NCBI RefSeq assembly: GCF_002797495.1
Contig: NZ_PGEZ01000002.1
Location: forward strand, 620,001 to 684,000
Reading direction: 5' to 3'
Origin: Mumia flava
GTDB taxonomy: Bacteria; Actinomycetota; Actinomycetes; Propionibacteriales; Nocardioidaceae
Length of the DNA stretch: 64,000 nt
The stretch's first letter is position 1, and every line of letters starts with the position of its first letter. Shown in pieces: positions 24,006 to 32,607 of this stretch. The notes beneath the pieces were generated by a model. It ran no database searches. It worked only from the letters and a program-made list of their open reading frames with translations, and was not told where the DNA came from. Both the position numbers and the translations under genes were made by a program.

Positions 24006-25150
24006 CGGACCACCTCCGGCTCCGGCGAAGCGCCGGTGACGTCGTCGGACGCGGCGTGCACGGTCGCGTCGTGGGCACCGCCCGCCGCCGCGACCAGCGA
24101 CGCGTGGGTCGGGGCCTCGGGCACGTGGGCAGGCTTGAGCGCGGCGAACTCCTTGCGCAGCACCGGCACGACCTCCTCGCCGAGCAGGTCGAGCTGCTCG
24201 AGCACCGTCTTCGTCGGCAGGCCGGCGTGGTCCATCAGGAACAGCTGGCGCTGGTAGTCGCCGACGTAGTCGCGGAAGCCGAGCGTACGCTCGATCACCT
24301 GCTGCGGGCTGCCCACGGTCAACGGGGTCTCACGGGTGAAGTCCTCGAGGCTCGGCCCGTGCCCGTAGACGGGTGCGTTGTCGAAGTACGGCCGGAACTC
24401 GTGCACCGCGTCCTGGCTGTTGCGGCGCATGAACACCTGGCCGCCGAGCCCGACGATCGCCTGGTCGGCGGAGCCGTGGCCGTAGTGCTCGAAGCGCTGC
24501 CGGTAGAAGCCGATCATCTTCTCGGTGTGGCTCGCCGGCCAGAAGATGTGGTTCGCGAAGAAGCCGTCGCCGTAGTAGGCCGCCTGCTCGGCGATCTCGG
24601 GACTGCGGATCGACCCGTGCCACACGAACGGAGGCACACCGTCGAGCGGACGCGGAGTGGACGTGAACCCCTGGAGCGGCGTGCGGAACTTGCCCTCCCA
24701 GTCCACGACGTCCTCGCGCCACAGGCGGTGCAGGAGGTGGTAGTTCTCGATCGCGAGCTCGATGCCCTGGCGGATGTCCTTCCCGAACCACGGGTAGACC
24801 GGGCCGGTGTTGCCGCGCCCCATCATCAGGTCCGTCCGGCCGTCGGACAGGTGCTGCAGCGTCGCGTAGTCCTCGGCGATCCGGACCGGGTCGGTCGTCG
24901 TGATCAGCGTCGTGGAGGTCGACAGGATCAGCCGCTCGGTCTGGGCGGCGATGTAGGCGAGCGTGGTGGTCGGAGCGGACGGGATGAACGGCGGGTTGTG
25001 GTGCTGCCCGGTCGCGAAGACGTCCAGGCCGACCTCCTCGGCCTTCTTCGCGATCGCGATCGTGTCCTTGATCCGCTGGTGCTCGCTCGGCGTGGTGCCG
25101 TTCGTCGGGTGGGGGGTGACGTCGCCGACGGTGAAGATCCCGAACTGCAT
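24002..25150 (-). CDS. LLM-class flavin-dependent oxidoreductase (CE1758-like)
   Basis: Luciferase-like monooxygenase of 382 aa using reduced flavin to oxidise an unknown organic substrate. The TIM-barrel motifs are visible: FATGQHHNPPF (about residue 47), SDGRTDLMMGRG (about residue 105) and FVWHGSIRSPE. ATG 25150 follows an AGGAGCAC ribosome site. It is the first gene of a two-gene operon with the FMN reductase. The roughly 40 bp upstream are markedly AT-rich for this genome and carry a TTGAAC / TACATT-like promoter on the minus strand. The C-terminal 40 residues are low-complexity. Confidence 0.88.
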   Translation of the reverse strand: MQFGIFTVGDVTPHPTNGTTPSEHQRIKDTIAIAKKAEEVGLDVFATGQHHNPPFIPSAPTTTLAYIAAQTERLILSTSTTLITTTDPVRIAEDYATLQHLSDGRTDLMMGRGNTGPVYPWFGKDIRQGIELAIENYHLLHRLWREDVVDWEGKFRTPLQGFTSTPRPLDGVPPFVWHGSIRSPEIAEQAAYYGDGFFANHIFWPASHTEKMIGFYRQRFEHYGHGSADQAIVGLGGQVFMRRNSQDAVHEFRPYFDNAPVYGHGPSLEDFTRETPLTVGSPQQVIERTLGFRDYVGDYQRQLFLMDHAGLPTKTVLEQLDLLGEEVVPVLRKEFAALKPAHVPEAPTHASLVAAAGGAHDATVHAASDDVTGASPEPEVVR

Positions 25151-25254
25151 CCTGTGCTCCTGTTCCGACCGGGTGTCGGTCTGCCTGGGATCCAATGTAG
25201 TACAGGGTTCAACTATTCGAGAGCGCAGGCTATTCCGGCGTCCCGACGACGGGC

Positions 25255-26970
25255 TCAGCGCAGCACGGTGATCGCCGTGACCGCGAACGACACCGCGACG
25301 AGCAGCGCGCAGATCGCCGTCATCGACGGCGCGAGCCGCAGGGTCGACGGCCAGCCCTCTCCGCGCACGGCCTGGGCGCGCTCGCCCAGGAGCCCGGCCC
25401 ACACGAGAGCCGCGACCGCGAGCAGGAAGATCGCGATCAGGTCCCACGGCAGGCTCCGGGTCCCCACCGCCACGTCGGGCATCAGGTCGTTCACCCACGC
25501 GAACCAGGTCCTGACCACGTCCTCGGTCTGAGGGATCGACGCCGTCAGGCACACCACCGCCGCGACCAGCGCGATGAAGGCCGCGACCTTGTCGAGCCAC
25601 CACCCGCGTCGCATCAGACCACGCTCCGACGTCCATCCCGCCTCGGTGTCCTCGAAGCGGCGGCGCTCGGCGTGCTCAGCGTCGGTCCAACCGCTCTCCC
25701 GCCACGCCGCGACCCGGACGGCACCGGGCGCGACCGCCTTCACCGAGCGTCGGGGCGAGCGGCGCTGGGCCCGCGCGACGATCGCCGTCGCCGCCTGGTC
25801 GTAGCCACGCTCGTGGGCCGAACGCAGCGTGCTCATGAGCCGCTCGTTGGCCAGCAGGCGAGCCACCGCGGGTTCGAGCGCGGGCTCGGCGGGGGCGGGG
25901 GGCGGCGCGGGCGCCGCCACGGTCCCTGCCGTCGTGGGCGGCACCAGCAACGGCCGCGGCGCGCCCGGAGGCTCCGGATCGCTCGGGCGACCGGCGATCC
26001 CCGCCAGCGCCGACATCACGTCGGCCATCGACGGACGGTCCTCGGGCGCCACCCGGGTCATCGCGCGTACGAGGTCCAGCAGGGGCGGGGGCACGGACCC
26101 CAGATCGGCGCGGCCGTCCAGCACCGCGCTGATCGTCTCGGGCTCCGGTGCCGACGGGAACGGCCGGCGGCCCCCGACCACGAACGCGAGCAGCAGCCCG
26201 AGCCCGTACACGTCGCACGCGGGGGTCACGGCGCCCCCGGTCAGGCGCTCGGGGGCCGCCCAGACGACGGACCCGACGATCTCGCCGGTCCGGGTCAGGT
26301 CGCGGTCGTCGCCGCCCTTCGCGATCCCGACGTCGATCAGCATCGCGCGCCGTGCCGACAGCATCACGTTGGCCGGCTTCACGTCGCGGTGGGCGAACCC
26401 GTGCTGGTGCAGCCGATCCAGCGAGCGCGCGACGTCGAGGCCGATCCCTGCGACCGCCGGGACGGGCAGCGGACCGGCGTGCCGTGCGATCTCGTCGAGG
26501 GTGAAGCCGTCGAGCAGCTCCATCGCGAACCACGGCGGCGCCGCGGCCAGATCGGCGTCGACGAACGCGGGAAAGCCCTGGCCTCCCAGCGACCGGAGCA
26601 GGTCCACCTCCGCCGCGAACCGCTCCCGTGCGCTCGGGTGACGCAGCGTGAGCACCTTGAGCGCCACCTCGGGTCCACCGGGTCGGCTGGCGACGTGCAC
26701 GGCGCCGAACCCGCCGGCGCCGAGCAGCCGGTGCAGGCGGTACGGTCCGATCGCGCCGGACCCGCCCGCCGTCGACGCGGGCGTCGGAGCCGGGGCCCGG
26801 GGTGGCGTCCGAGGCGGTGACGGCTGTTGCGACGTCTGAGGCGGTGACGGCTGAGGCTGCGGCGGCGGTTGTGCACCGGAGTCGGAGCGGCGCGCCGGAC
26901 GCACCGGCCTCGTGGGCAGGTCGTCCTCACCGACCTGCTCGGACTGCGAGCGTCCCCCGACCTCCGCCAT
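25255..26970 (-). CDS. Membrane-anchored Ser/Thr protein kinase
   Basis: PknB-type kinase of 571 aa. Residues 1-80 are Pro/Gln/Thr-rich. The kinase domain (about 80-330) shows LLGAGGFGAVHVA (P-loop), VALKVL, AHRDVKPANVML (catalytic HRD loop) and AAPERL. The metal-binding DFG is DVG here, in MLIDVGIAK. A cytoplasmic Pro/Ala-rich linker follows, and three hydrophobic helices lie at the extreme C-terminus (about 470-571), so the kinase faces the cytoplasm and no PASTA domains are present. I chose ATG 26970 because TACCCT lies 6 nt upstream (leaderless) and because the upstream extension is Arg-rich. Substrates unknown. Confidence 0.87.
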   Translation of the reverse strand: MAEVGGRSQSEQVGEDDLPTRPVRPARRSDSGAQPPPQPQPSPPQTSQQPSPPRTPPRAPAPTPASTAGGSGAIGPYRLHRLLGAGGFGAVHVASRPGGPEVALKVLTLRHPSARERFAAEVDLLRSLGGQGFPAFVDADLAAAPPWFAMELLDGFTLDEIARHAGPLPVPAVAGIGLDVARSLDRLHQHGFAHRDVKPANVMLSARRAMLIDVGIAKGGDDRDLTRTGEIVGSVVWAAPERLTGGAVTPACDVYGLGLLLAFVVGGRRPFPSAPEPETISAVLDGRADLGSVPPPLLDLVRAMTRVAPEDRPSMADVMSALAGIAGRPSDPEPPGAPRPLLVPPTTAGTVAAPAPPPAPAEPALEPAVARLLANERLMSTLRSAHERGYDQAATAIVARAQRRSPRRSVKAVAPGAVRVAAWRESGWTDAEHAERRRFEDTEAGWTSERGLMRRGWWLDKVAAFIALVAAVVCLTASIPQTEDVVRTWFAWVNDLMPDVAVGTRSLPWDLIAIFLLAVAALVWAGLLGERAQAVRGEGWPSTLRLAPSMTAICALLVAVSFAVTAITVLR

Positions 26971-27098
26971 GCAGGGAGGGTAACAACGGCACGGGCCGCG
27001 CCGGCCCGGCCGAGCCGCTCGCGAGTCGCTCGCGAGTCGCTCGCGGGCCGCCGGTCGACGATCGCGTACGGCCCGCCGCACCGTCGTACCGTGGCTCC

Positions 27099-27620
27099 AT
27101 GAGCGACGACGACCTCCGCTGCACCCGCACGCTGCTGCTCGACCAGATCGACCGGCTCGAGGGCCTGGCCGACACCATCACCGACGGGCTCGCCCCCGAC
27201 GTCGCGACGGCGCGGCCGGGTCCACGCGCGAACTCGATCGCCTGGCTGCTCTGGCACTCGGCCCGGGTGCTCGACGACCACACCGCCGATCTCGCCGGGA
27301 CGCGCCAGGCGTGGACCGAGGACGGCTGGGTCGAACGCTTCGGGCTCCCCTTCGCCCCGGACGCCACCGGCTTCGGTCATGGCCCCGAGGAGGTTGCAGC
27401 CGTGCGCTCGGGCGCCGACGACCTCGCCGGCTACCACCGGGCGGCGACCGAGCGGGTCCGCGTCTACGTCCGCACCCTCGACGCCGACGAGCTCGACCGG
27501 ATCGTCGACACCCGGTGGGACCCGCCGGTCACGGCCGGAGTCCGCATCGTCAGCATGCTCGGAGACAGTCTCCAGCACCTCGGTCAGGCCGCGTACGTAC
27601 GCGGCCTGACCGAGCGCTAG
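27099..27620 (+). CDS. DinB-like (mycothiol transferase fold) protein
   Basis: Four-helix-bundle protein of 173 aa of the DinB/mycothiol-dependent maleylpyruvate isomerase superfamily. These proteins often bind a metal through three histidines and act on thiol conjugates. ANSIAWLLWHSARVLDDH (about residue 47) and SMLGDSLQHLGQAAYVRGL near the C-terminus carry candidate metal-ligand histidines. ATG 27099 lies 6 nt after TACCGT (27087-27092), so it is probably leaderless; the frame is open far upstream but without family similarity. It converges with the anti-sigma gene, with only 4 bp between. Confidence 0.78.
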   Translation: MSDDDLRCTRTLLLDQIDRLEGLADTITDGLAPDVATARPGPRANSIAWLLWHSARVLDDHTADLAGTRQAWTEDGWVERFGLPFAPDATGFGHGPEEVAAVRSGADDLAGYHRAATERVRVYVRTLDADELDRIVDTRWDPPVTAGVRIVSMLGDSLQHLGQAAYVRGLTER

Positions 27621-27624
27621 ACGA

Positions 27625-28350
27625 TCAGGCGGTCGAGACGGCTGCGATCGGATTGGTCGTCGGCGCGTCCGAGCCGCCGGCGGGCTCGACGGTGATCGCG
27701 ACCGCCGTCACCCCGTCGAAGTCGGAGACCAGGCGGCTGCTGGCCGACTCCGGTCCCTGGTCGTCGCGCCCGAGGACGCCTGCGCTCGTCGGGTCGTCCC
27801 CGCGCAAGGTCCACACCTGGTAGTCGTGCTCCGCGTCCAGCTCCGGAAGCCCGGCGACCACCACGACCGCGTCGTCGAGCTTCTCGGAGCGGACCACGCG
27901 GACCGTGCCGCCGCCCTCGACCTCCGCGGCACTCATCCGGGCGTCCGGGGCCGACAGCACCGCGGTGATCGCGGCCTGATCGGCGGCCAGGTCGTCGGCG
28001 CGGTCACGCTCCACCACCGCCCACGACCCCAGCGCGACGATCGCCGCGGCAGCAGCCGCCGCCAACGCGGTCAGCACGGCCCGACGTCCACGTCGCGGCT
28101 TGTGCAACGGGGTCACGCCCGGCCGTTCCTGCGGCGTCCGCGCCACCGCCTCCATGACCGACGTCCTCAGGCCCGGGGGCGGCTCCGCCCGGGCCGCGTC
28201 GGCGAGCCGCGCCGCCGTCTCCCGGAATCCCCTCACCTCCTCGGCGCAGTCGGTGCACTGCGCGAGGTGCTCCTCGAAGCCGACCCGCTCCGCCTCGTCC
28301 AGCGCGTCCAGCGCGTACGCGGCGGCCAGGTTGTGCGGCTCGCTGGTCAT
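27625..28350 (-). CDS. rskA: Anti-sigma-K factor
   Basis: Single-pass membrane anti-sigma factor of 241 aa. The N-terminal zinc-binding anti-sigma domain is seen in AYALDALDEAERVGFEEHL followed by QCTDC. A membrane helix lies near residues 92-112, and the extracytoplasmic domain carries the RskA-like YQVWTLRGDDPTSAGVLG. It should hold the sigma factor inactive until regulated proteolysis. Its ATG overlaps the sigma stop (ATGA, 28347-28350), the standard sigK-rskA arrangement. Confidence 0.9.
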   Translation of the reverse strand: MTSEPHNLAAAYALDALDEAERVGFEEHLAQCTDCAEEVRGFRETAARLADAARAEPPPGLRTSVMEAVARTPQERPGVTPLHKPRRGRRAVLTALAAAAAAAIVALGSWAVVERDRADDLAADQAAITAVLSAPDARMSAAEVEGGGTVRVVRSEKLDDAVVVVAGLPELDAEHDYQVWTLRGDDPTSAGVLGRDDQGPESASSRLVSDFDGVTAVAITVEPAGGSDAPTTNPIAAVSTA

Positions 28351-28946
28351 GCGACCACCCCCAGGCAGTCCCGCAGCCGGATCAGGCCGTCGCGCATCCG
28401 GGTCTTCACCGTCGCCGGGTTCGCGTCCAGGACGGTGGCGACCTCGGCGTAGGTGTAGCCCTGGTAGTAGGCGAGACCGACCGCCTCGCGCTGCAGGTCG
28501 GTCAGCGTGCCGAGGCACCGGCGTACCTGCTCGTGCTCCAGCCGGACCGTGACCTCGTCGGAGACGTGGTCGAAGTCCGGGCCCCCCGACCAGTCGTAGC
28601 GCGTCTCGCGGTCAGCGGCGGCCTGGTCCCGGCGGACGGCGTCGACCGCACGCCGGTGCGCCAGCATGAGCACCCACGACCGCGCCCGTCCGCGCCCCGG
28701 ATCGAAACGGACGGCGCTCTGCCACACCTGGAGGAACACTTCCTGGGCGACCTCCTCGGATCGGGCCGGGTCACGCAGGACCCGGCGCGCGAGCCCGTAG
28801 ACAGCCGCCCCGAGCTCGTCGTACAGCGCCGCGAACGCCGCCTCGTCGCCGCGCGCGACCGACGTCATCAGATCGTCGAGCTCGTCCGCCGGCGCCCGGT
28901 CGGCACGGTGCGCCGGCCGGTGCGGAGGTGGGTCGCTCTGGGCCAT
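28347..28946 (-). CDS. sigK: ECF sigma factor SigK
   Basis: ECF RNA polymerase sigma factor of 199 aa. Sigma-2 region: [20 protein letters not shown] to [17 protein letters not shown]. Sigma-4 region: [20 protein letters not shown] with the helix-turn-helix [20 protein letters not shown] 28946 has a GAGGAGC ribosome site; the frame is open about 50 codons further but upstream codons look non-coding. It is paired with rskA and divergent from a fasciclin lipoprotein, as in mycobacteria, where SigK drives mpt70/mpt83. It appears autoregulated through its own promoter. Confidence 0.92.
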   Translation of the reverse strand: MAQSDPPPHRPAHRADRAPADELDDLMTSVARGDEAAFAALYDELGAAVYGLARRVLRDPARSEEVAQEVFLQVWQSAVRFDPGRGRARSWVLMLAHRRAVDAVRRDQAAADRETRYDWSGGPDFDHVSDEVTVRLEHEQVRRCLGTLTDLQREAVGLAYYQGYTYAEVATVLDANPATVKTRMRDGLIRLRDCLGVVA

Positions 28947-28980
28947 CGAGGCTCCTCGTTCGTCGGTGGTCTCATCCGTC

Positions 28981-29007
28981 GTTCGGCGCCGCGAGCCCGC
29001 CGGACGG
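28981..29007 (-). promoter_or_regulatory. SigK-type promoter of sigK-rskA
   Basis: On the minus strand CCGTCC (29002-29007), a 15-nt spacer and CCGAAC (28981-28986) form a promoter unlike the housekeeping type. Its 3' part GCGGCGCCGAACGACG is repeated exactly in the divergent promoter, which implies one sigma factor for both. The mycobacterial SigK consensus I recall has a similar CCATCC / CCGAAT form. Confidence 0.65.
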
Positions 29008-29042
29008 GTCCGAGCCCGATCCGAACGAATTCTCGGGAGGAC

Positions 29043-29069
29043 CAATCCGTACGGGGCGCGGCGCCGAAC
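29043..29069 (+). promoter_or_regulatory. SigK-type promoter of the fasciclin lipoprotein
   Basis: CAATCC (29043-29048), a 15-nt spacer and CCGAAC (29064-29069), with the same spacing as the sigK promoter on the other strand and a shared 16-nt block around the -10. Transcription would start about 37 nt before the ATG at 29114. Confidence 0.65.
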
Positions 29070-29113
29070 GACGAGGCAGAACGGTTCCTGCACCCAGACG
29101 GAAGGACGACCTC

Positions 29114-29764
29114 ATGCGTACCACGACCACCCGGCTCCTCGCCGGACTCGCCGCGACCGCGGTGCTCGGGCTCGCCGCAGGATGCGGGTCCGACGACTCC
29201 GACGCAGCAGACGACACCGCGACGACGTCGCCGGAGTCCAGCGCGACGACCGAGCCGGACCCGGCCGCGAACCTCGTCGGCACCGGCTGCTCCGCGTACG
29301 CCGAGCAGGTCCCGACCGGCCCCGGATCGGTCGACGGCATGGCCCAGGACATGGTGACCACCGCCGCGAGCAACAATCCGATGCTGACGACGCTGACGGC
29401 GGCCGTCACCGGTCAGCTGAACCCCGACGTGAATCTCGTGGACACGTTGGAGAGCGACGAGTTCACCGTGTTCGCGCCGGTCGACGACGCGTTCGCGCAG
29501 CTCGACCAGAAGACTCTCGACACGCTGGCGAAGCCGGCCGGTGCCGAGACGCTCGAAGCCGTGCTCACCTACCACGTCGTTCCCGGACAGCTGGCGCCCG
29601 ACGAGGTCGCCGGAACCCACACCACCGCCAACGGGGCCGACGTCACGGTCAGCGGTGAGGGCGACGCCCTGATGGTCGACGACGCCGCGGTGATCTGCGG
29701 CGGCGTCCAGACCCAGAACGCGACGGTCTACCTGATCGACGGTGTCCTGATGCCGCCGTCCTGA
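29114..29764 (+). CDS. Fasciclin-domain lipoprotein (MPT83/MPB70-like)
   Basis: Surface lipoprotein of 216 aa. The signal peptide ends in the lipobox GLAAGC (Cys24) and is followed by an acidic Ser/Thr/Asp linker. The fasciclin domain spans about 75-216, with [18 protein letters not shown] (H1 region) and [10 protein letters not shown] (H2 region). Such proteins mediate adhesion or protein contacts at the cell surface. It is preceded by a SigK-type promoter and lies opposite sigK-rskA, matching the mycobacterial SigK regulon. ATG 29114 follows a GAAGGA site; a strong terminator follows the stop. Confidence 0.9.
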   Translation: MRTTTTRLLAGLAATAVLGLAAGCGSDDSDAADDTATTSPESSATTEPDPAANLVGTGCSAYAEQVPTGPGSVDGMAQDMVTTAASNNPMLTTLTAAVTGQLNPDVNLVDTLESDEFTVFAPVDDAFAQLDQKTLDTLAKPAGAETLEAVLTYHVVPGQLAPDEVAGTHTTANGADVTVSGEGDALMVDDAAVICGGVQTQNATVYLIDGVLMPPS

Positions 29765-29777
29765 GCACTCCCCGACT

Positions 29778-29816
29778 GCCGGGCGGCGCCGCGAGTCGGG
29801 GGCGGCGCCGCCCGGC
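29778..29816 (+). terminator. Strong hairpin after the fasciclin gene
   Basis: Perfect 15-bp arms (GCCGGGCGGCGCCGC and its complement) around a 9-nt loop, starting 14 nt after the stop codon. There is no T tract, as is common in high-GC actinobacteria. Confidence 0.75.
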
Positions 29817-29888
29817 TCTGGAGCGGACACGGTCGTGACGGACCGGTGACGAGCGTCCGGAGCGGCCCGCGGACCCGACGCGCGGGGG

Positions 29889-29894
29889 TAGCGT
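29889..29894 (+). promoter_or_regulatory. -10 box TAGCGT of the molybdoenzyme gene
   Basis: TAGCGT lies 30 nt upstream of ATG 29925 and is a housekeeping-type element. No SigK-like element is apparent here, so this gene need not belong to the SigK regulon. Confidence 0.4.
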
Positions 29895-29924
29895 CGAGAG
29901 GACGAGAGGGGCCTGATCACCACC

Positions 29925-31586
29925 ATGACGGAGCAGACACGCACGACGACGGCCCGTGCCGACCTGACGCCGCGGGCCCGGCGCGCTCTCGCCGCGCTGT
30001 CGGGGGTCCTCGCGGCCGCCGCCGGGGTCGGCGCCGGCTCGGCGACCGCCGCCCTGACCGGTTCGCCGTCGCCGGTCGTGGCGGTCGGCAACTCGGTGAT
30101 CGAGCGGACGCCCGAGCCCGTGAAGGAGTGGGCGATCGACTGGTTCGGCACGAACGACAAGCTCGTGCTGCTGCTCGGGATCGGCGTCCTCCTCGCCGCG
30201 CTGGCGGCCGCGGCGGGGCTGGTCGCCCTGCGCAGCCGCGGGGCAGCCGGAGGGTTGATCGTGCTCGTCGGCGTCGTGGCTCTCGCGGCCGCGCTGACGG
30301 ACGAGACCACCTCCACCCGCATCGTGCTCGGGGTCCTCGCGCCCCTGGCGACGGTCGTGGTCGCGCTGTGGGCGCTCAGCGCGCTGCTCGACGCGCTCGT
30401 CGGGCCCGAAGCCCGACCGCACCGCCCGCCGCCGTCGGCCGACGGGCTCGGCGGCCGTCCCGGCCCCGGCGGCCCGGACCTGCCTGACCGTGTGGCCGGC
30501 GACGACCTTCCCACCGGCTTCGACCGTCGCCGCTTCCTGCTGGTCGCCATGGGGACGGCCGCCGCCGCGGTCGCCGGGGGCGCGACCTACCGGCTGCTCG
30601 GTACGCCCGAGGCCGCCGGCTCGCGCTCCGCCCTCGGCGTCCCGACCCCGGACTCCCCCGCCGCCCCGGTCCCCACCGGCGTCGACCCGCCCCTGGACGG
30701 GCTGCCCCCGCACATCACCCCGAACGCCGACTTCTACAGGATCGACACCGCCCTGCGCGTGCCCGACGTGCCGGCCGACAGCTGGCGGCTGCGGATCCAC
30801 GGCGACGTGGAGAACGAGATCGAGCTCGACTACGCCGGCCTGCTCGCCGAGCGTCTGATCGAGCGCCGGATCACGCTGACGTGCGTCTCGAACGAGGTCG
30901 GCGGCTCGCTGGTGGGCAACGCCACCTGGATCGGCGTGCCGCTGGCCGACCTGCTGGAGCGGGCCCGACCCGCCGGTGGGACCGACGCCCTGCTGACGAC
31001 GAGCGCCGACGGGATGACGATCGGCGTGCCGCTGGACGCGGTCACCGACGGCCGCGACGCGATGCTCGCGGTCGCGATGAACGGCGAGCCGCTGCCGTTG
31101 GAGCACGGCTTCCCCGTCCGCATGGTCGTACCGGGGCTCTACGGGTACGTGTCCGCGACGAAGTGGCTCGTCGACATCGAGGTGACCCGCTTCGACGCGT
31201 TCGACGCCTACTGGACCGAGCGCGGCTGGTCGGAAGAAGGTCCGATCAAGCTGTCGAGCCGGATCGACGTCCCGCAGGCGACGACCCGGTTCGGTGCGGG
31301 CGAGGGCGTCGTCGCCGGCGGCCTCGCGTGGGCGCAGAACACCGGCCTCGCCGCTGTCCAGGTGCGGATCGACGACGGCGAGTGGCGCGATGCCGACCTG
31401 GCGCCGGAGGACACCGCGGACACGTGGCGTCAGTGGACCTGGCGCTGGGACTCCCCCGAGCCGGGCGACCACACGCTGACGGTGCGCGCCGTCGACGCGG
31501 ACGGCCAGTCGCAGGAGACCGCGGAGGCCGACCCGGCACCGGACGGGGCGACCGGGCTGCACGCGATCGAGTTCACGGTCGAGTAG
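29925..31586 (+). CDS. Membrane-anchored sulfite-oxidase-like molybdopterin oxidoreductase
   Basis: Protein of 553 aa. The N-terminal 165 residues contain about four membrane helices. A twin-arginine-like segment, FDRRRFLLVAMGTAAAAVAG, lies near 200-219. The sulfite-oxidase-type molybdenum domain follows (about 255-430), and its cysteine ligand to molybdenum is in LTCVSNEVGGSLVGN. A C-terminal Ig-like dimerisation domain completes it. The active site therefore probably faces outside, linked to the membrane for electron transfer. The substrate is unknown; sulfite or protein methionine sulfoxide are possibilities for the family. Confidence 0.87.
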   Translation: MTEQTRTTTARADLTPRARRALAALSGVLAAAAGVGAGSATAALTGSPSPVVAVGNSVIERTPEPVKEWAIDWFGTNDKLVLLLGIGVLLAALAAAAGLVALRSRGAAGGLIVLVGVVALAAALTDETTSTRIVLGVLAPLATVVVALWALSALLDALVGPEARPHRPPPSADGLGGRPGPGGPDLPDRVAGDDLPTGFDRRRFLLVAMGTAAAAVAGGATYRLLGTPEAAGSRSALGVPTPDSPAAPVPTGVDPPLDGLPPHITPNADFYRIDTALRVPDVPADSWRLRIHGDVENEIELDYAGLLAERLIERRITLTCVSNEVGGSLVGNATWIGVPLADLLERARPAGGTDALLTTSADGMTIGVPLDAVTDGRDAMLAVAMNGEPLPLEHGFPVRMVVPGLYGYVSATKWLVDIEVTRFDAFDAYWTERGWSEEGPIKLSSRIDVPQATTRFGAGEGVVAGGLAWAQNTGLAAVQVRIDDGEWRDADLAPEDTADTWRQWTWRWDSPEPGDHTLTVRAVDADGQSQETAEADPAPDGATGLHAIEFTVE

Positions 31587-31605
31587 CGCGTGGCAGAGAC
31601 GCGGC

Positions 31606-32607
31606 TCAGTCCGCGCGGGTGACGATGCTCTGCACCTCGCCGACCCCGATGTCGTCCGACCACGACGACGTCAGCGGATCGATGGCGCCCTGCGGCGCGC
31701 CGTTGAAGCTCCATGTGCCGTGCCAGAGCGTCGAAGCGGTGACCGGCGTGGCCGCGGCGGAGCGTCGGAAGGTCAAGGTGCAGTCGCTGTTCTCGCCCTG
31801 GGCGTACGGTGTCCCGCCGTCCGTGCACAGCACCGACCCGGCGCTCGGCGAGGCGAACTCGACGCCCTCCCGGGTGATGTCGACGGTGACGCTGTTCGCG
31901 CCGGCGCTGGCGGTCACGGAGCCCGCGGTCGGGATCGACGCGTCGGTCCAGAACCACGTCTCGAGGTTCACGACGGTGATCGCGTCGCCCTGGTAGCGGG
32001 GATTCATCTCGAAGCGCGGCTCGGGGACCGTCATCGCGTCCTCGGCGGCCTGGAGCAGCACCTCCGGCGGGACGGGCGGGACGGGCGGTGTCTGACCGGC
32101 CTGGACGTAGACGGGGCCTCGGTCCCTGAACCAGTCCTCGGCGAAGTCGAGGAAGTCGCCGGTGTACCCGAGGTCCTCGTACGCGGCGCCCGAGCAGACC
32201 CCGGCGTACCACGATCCCTCGTCGTCGTCCTTGTGCTGCTTGTAGCCCGGGTAGTACTCGCTCGCCGGGACCGACGGCTCGTGCGGGCCGCCCAGCGTGA
32301 CCATGCCGTCCTCGCCGTAGCGGTCGTAGAGCTCCTTGCCGGTCTCCGTCGCGAAGTACCAGCACGGCACCGGGACCGCGACCGTGGTCGACGACGATCC
32401 GGACGATCCGCCGGACCCGCCGCCGACGAAGGACCCCGTCACGTGCACCGTGACGGTGCCGCCGTCGGTCTGCGTCGAGCCGGACCCGGATCCGCCGCCG
32501 CAGCCCGTCTCGCCGCAGGCCGCCGCGGCGGAGAGCACGGCACCGGCGCCGACCATGGCGACCGACCCGGTCGCGACCACGGCCGCCCGTACGAACGTCC
32601 TCAGCAT
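31606..32607 (-). CDS. Secreted protein of unknown function
   Basis: Not assigned to a family. The 333-aa product has an export signal (TFVRAAVVATGSVAMVGAGA then an Ala-rich region with Cys31), followed by a Gly/Ser/Thr-rich linker of about 50 residues. The rest is a soluble domain rich in Tyr, Trp and Asp, with several cysteines (VPVPCWYF, YAGVCSGAAYEDLG, GSVLCTDGG, NSDCTLTF) that could form disulfides. The C-terminal part may be a beta-sandwich. ATG 32607 follows GGAGGACTC and overlaps the stop of the lipoprotein gene upstream by 7 bp, so the two are co-translated and may work together outside the cell. Confidence 0.75.
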   Translation of the reverse strand: MLRTFVRAAVVATGSVAMVGAGAVLSAAAACGETGCGGGSGSGSTQTDGGTVTVHVTGSFVGGGSGGSSGSSSTTVAVPVPCWYFATETGKELYDRYGEDGMVTLGGPHEPSVPASEYYPGYKQHKDDDEGSWYAGVCSGAAYEDLGYTGDFLDFAEDWFRDRGPVYVQAGQTPPVPPVPPEVLLQAAEDAMTVPEPRFEMNPRYQGDAITVVNLETWFWTDASIPTAGSVTASAGANSVTVDITREGVEFASPSAGSVLCTDGGTPYAQGENSDCTLTFRRSAAATPVTASTLWHGTWSFNGAPQGAIDPLTSSWSDDIGVGEVQSIVTRAD

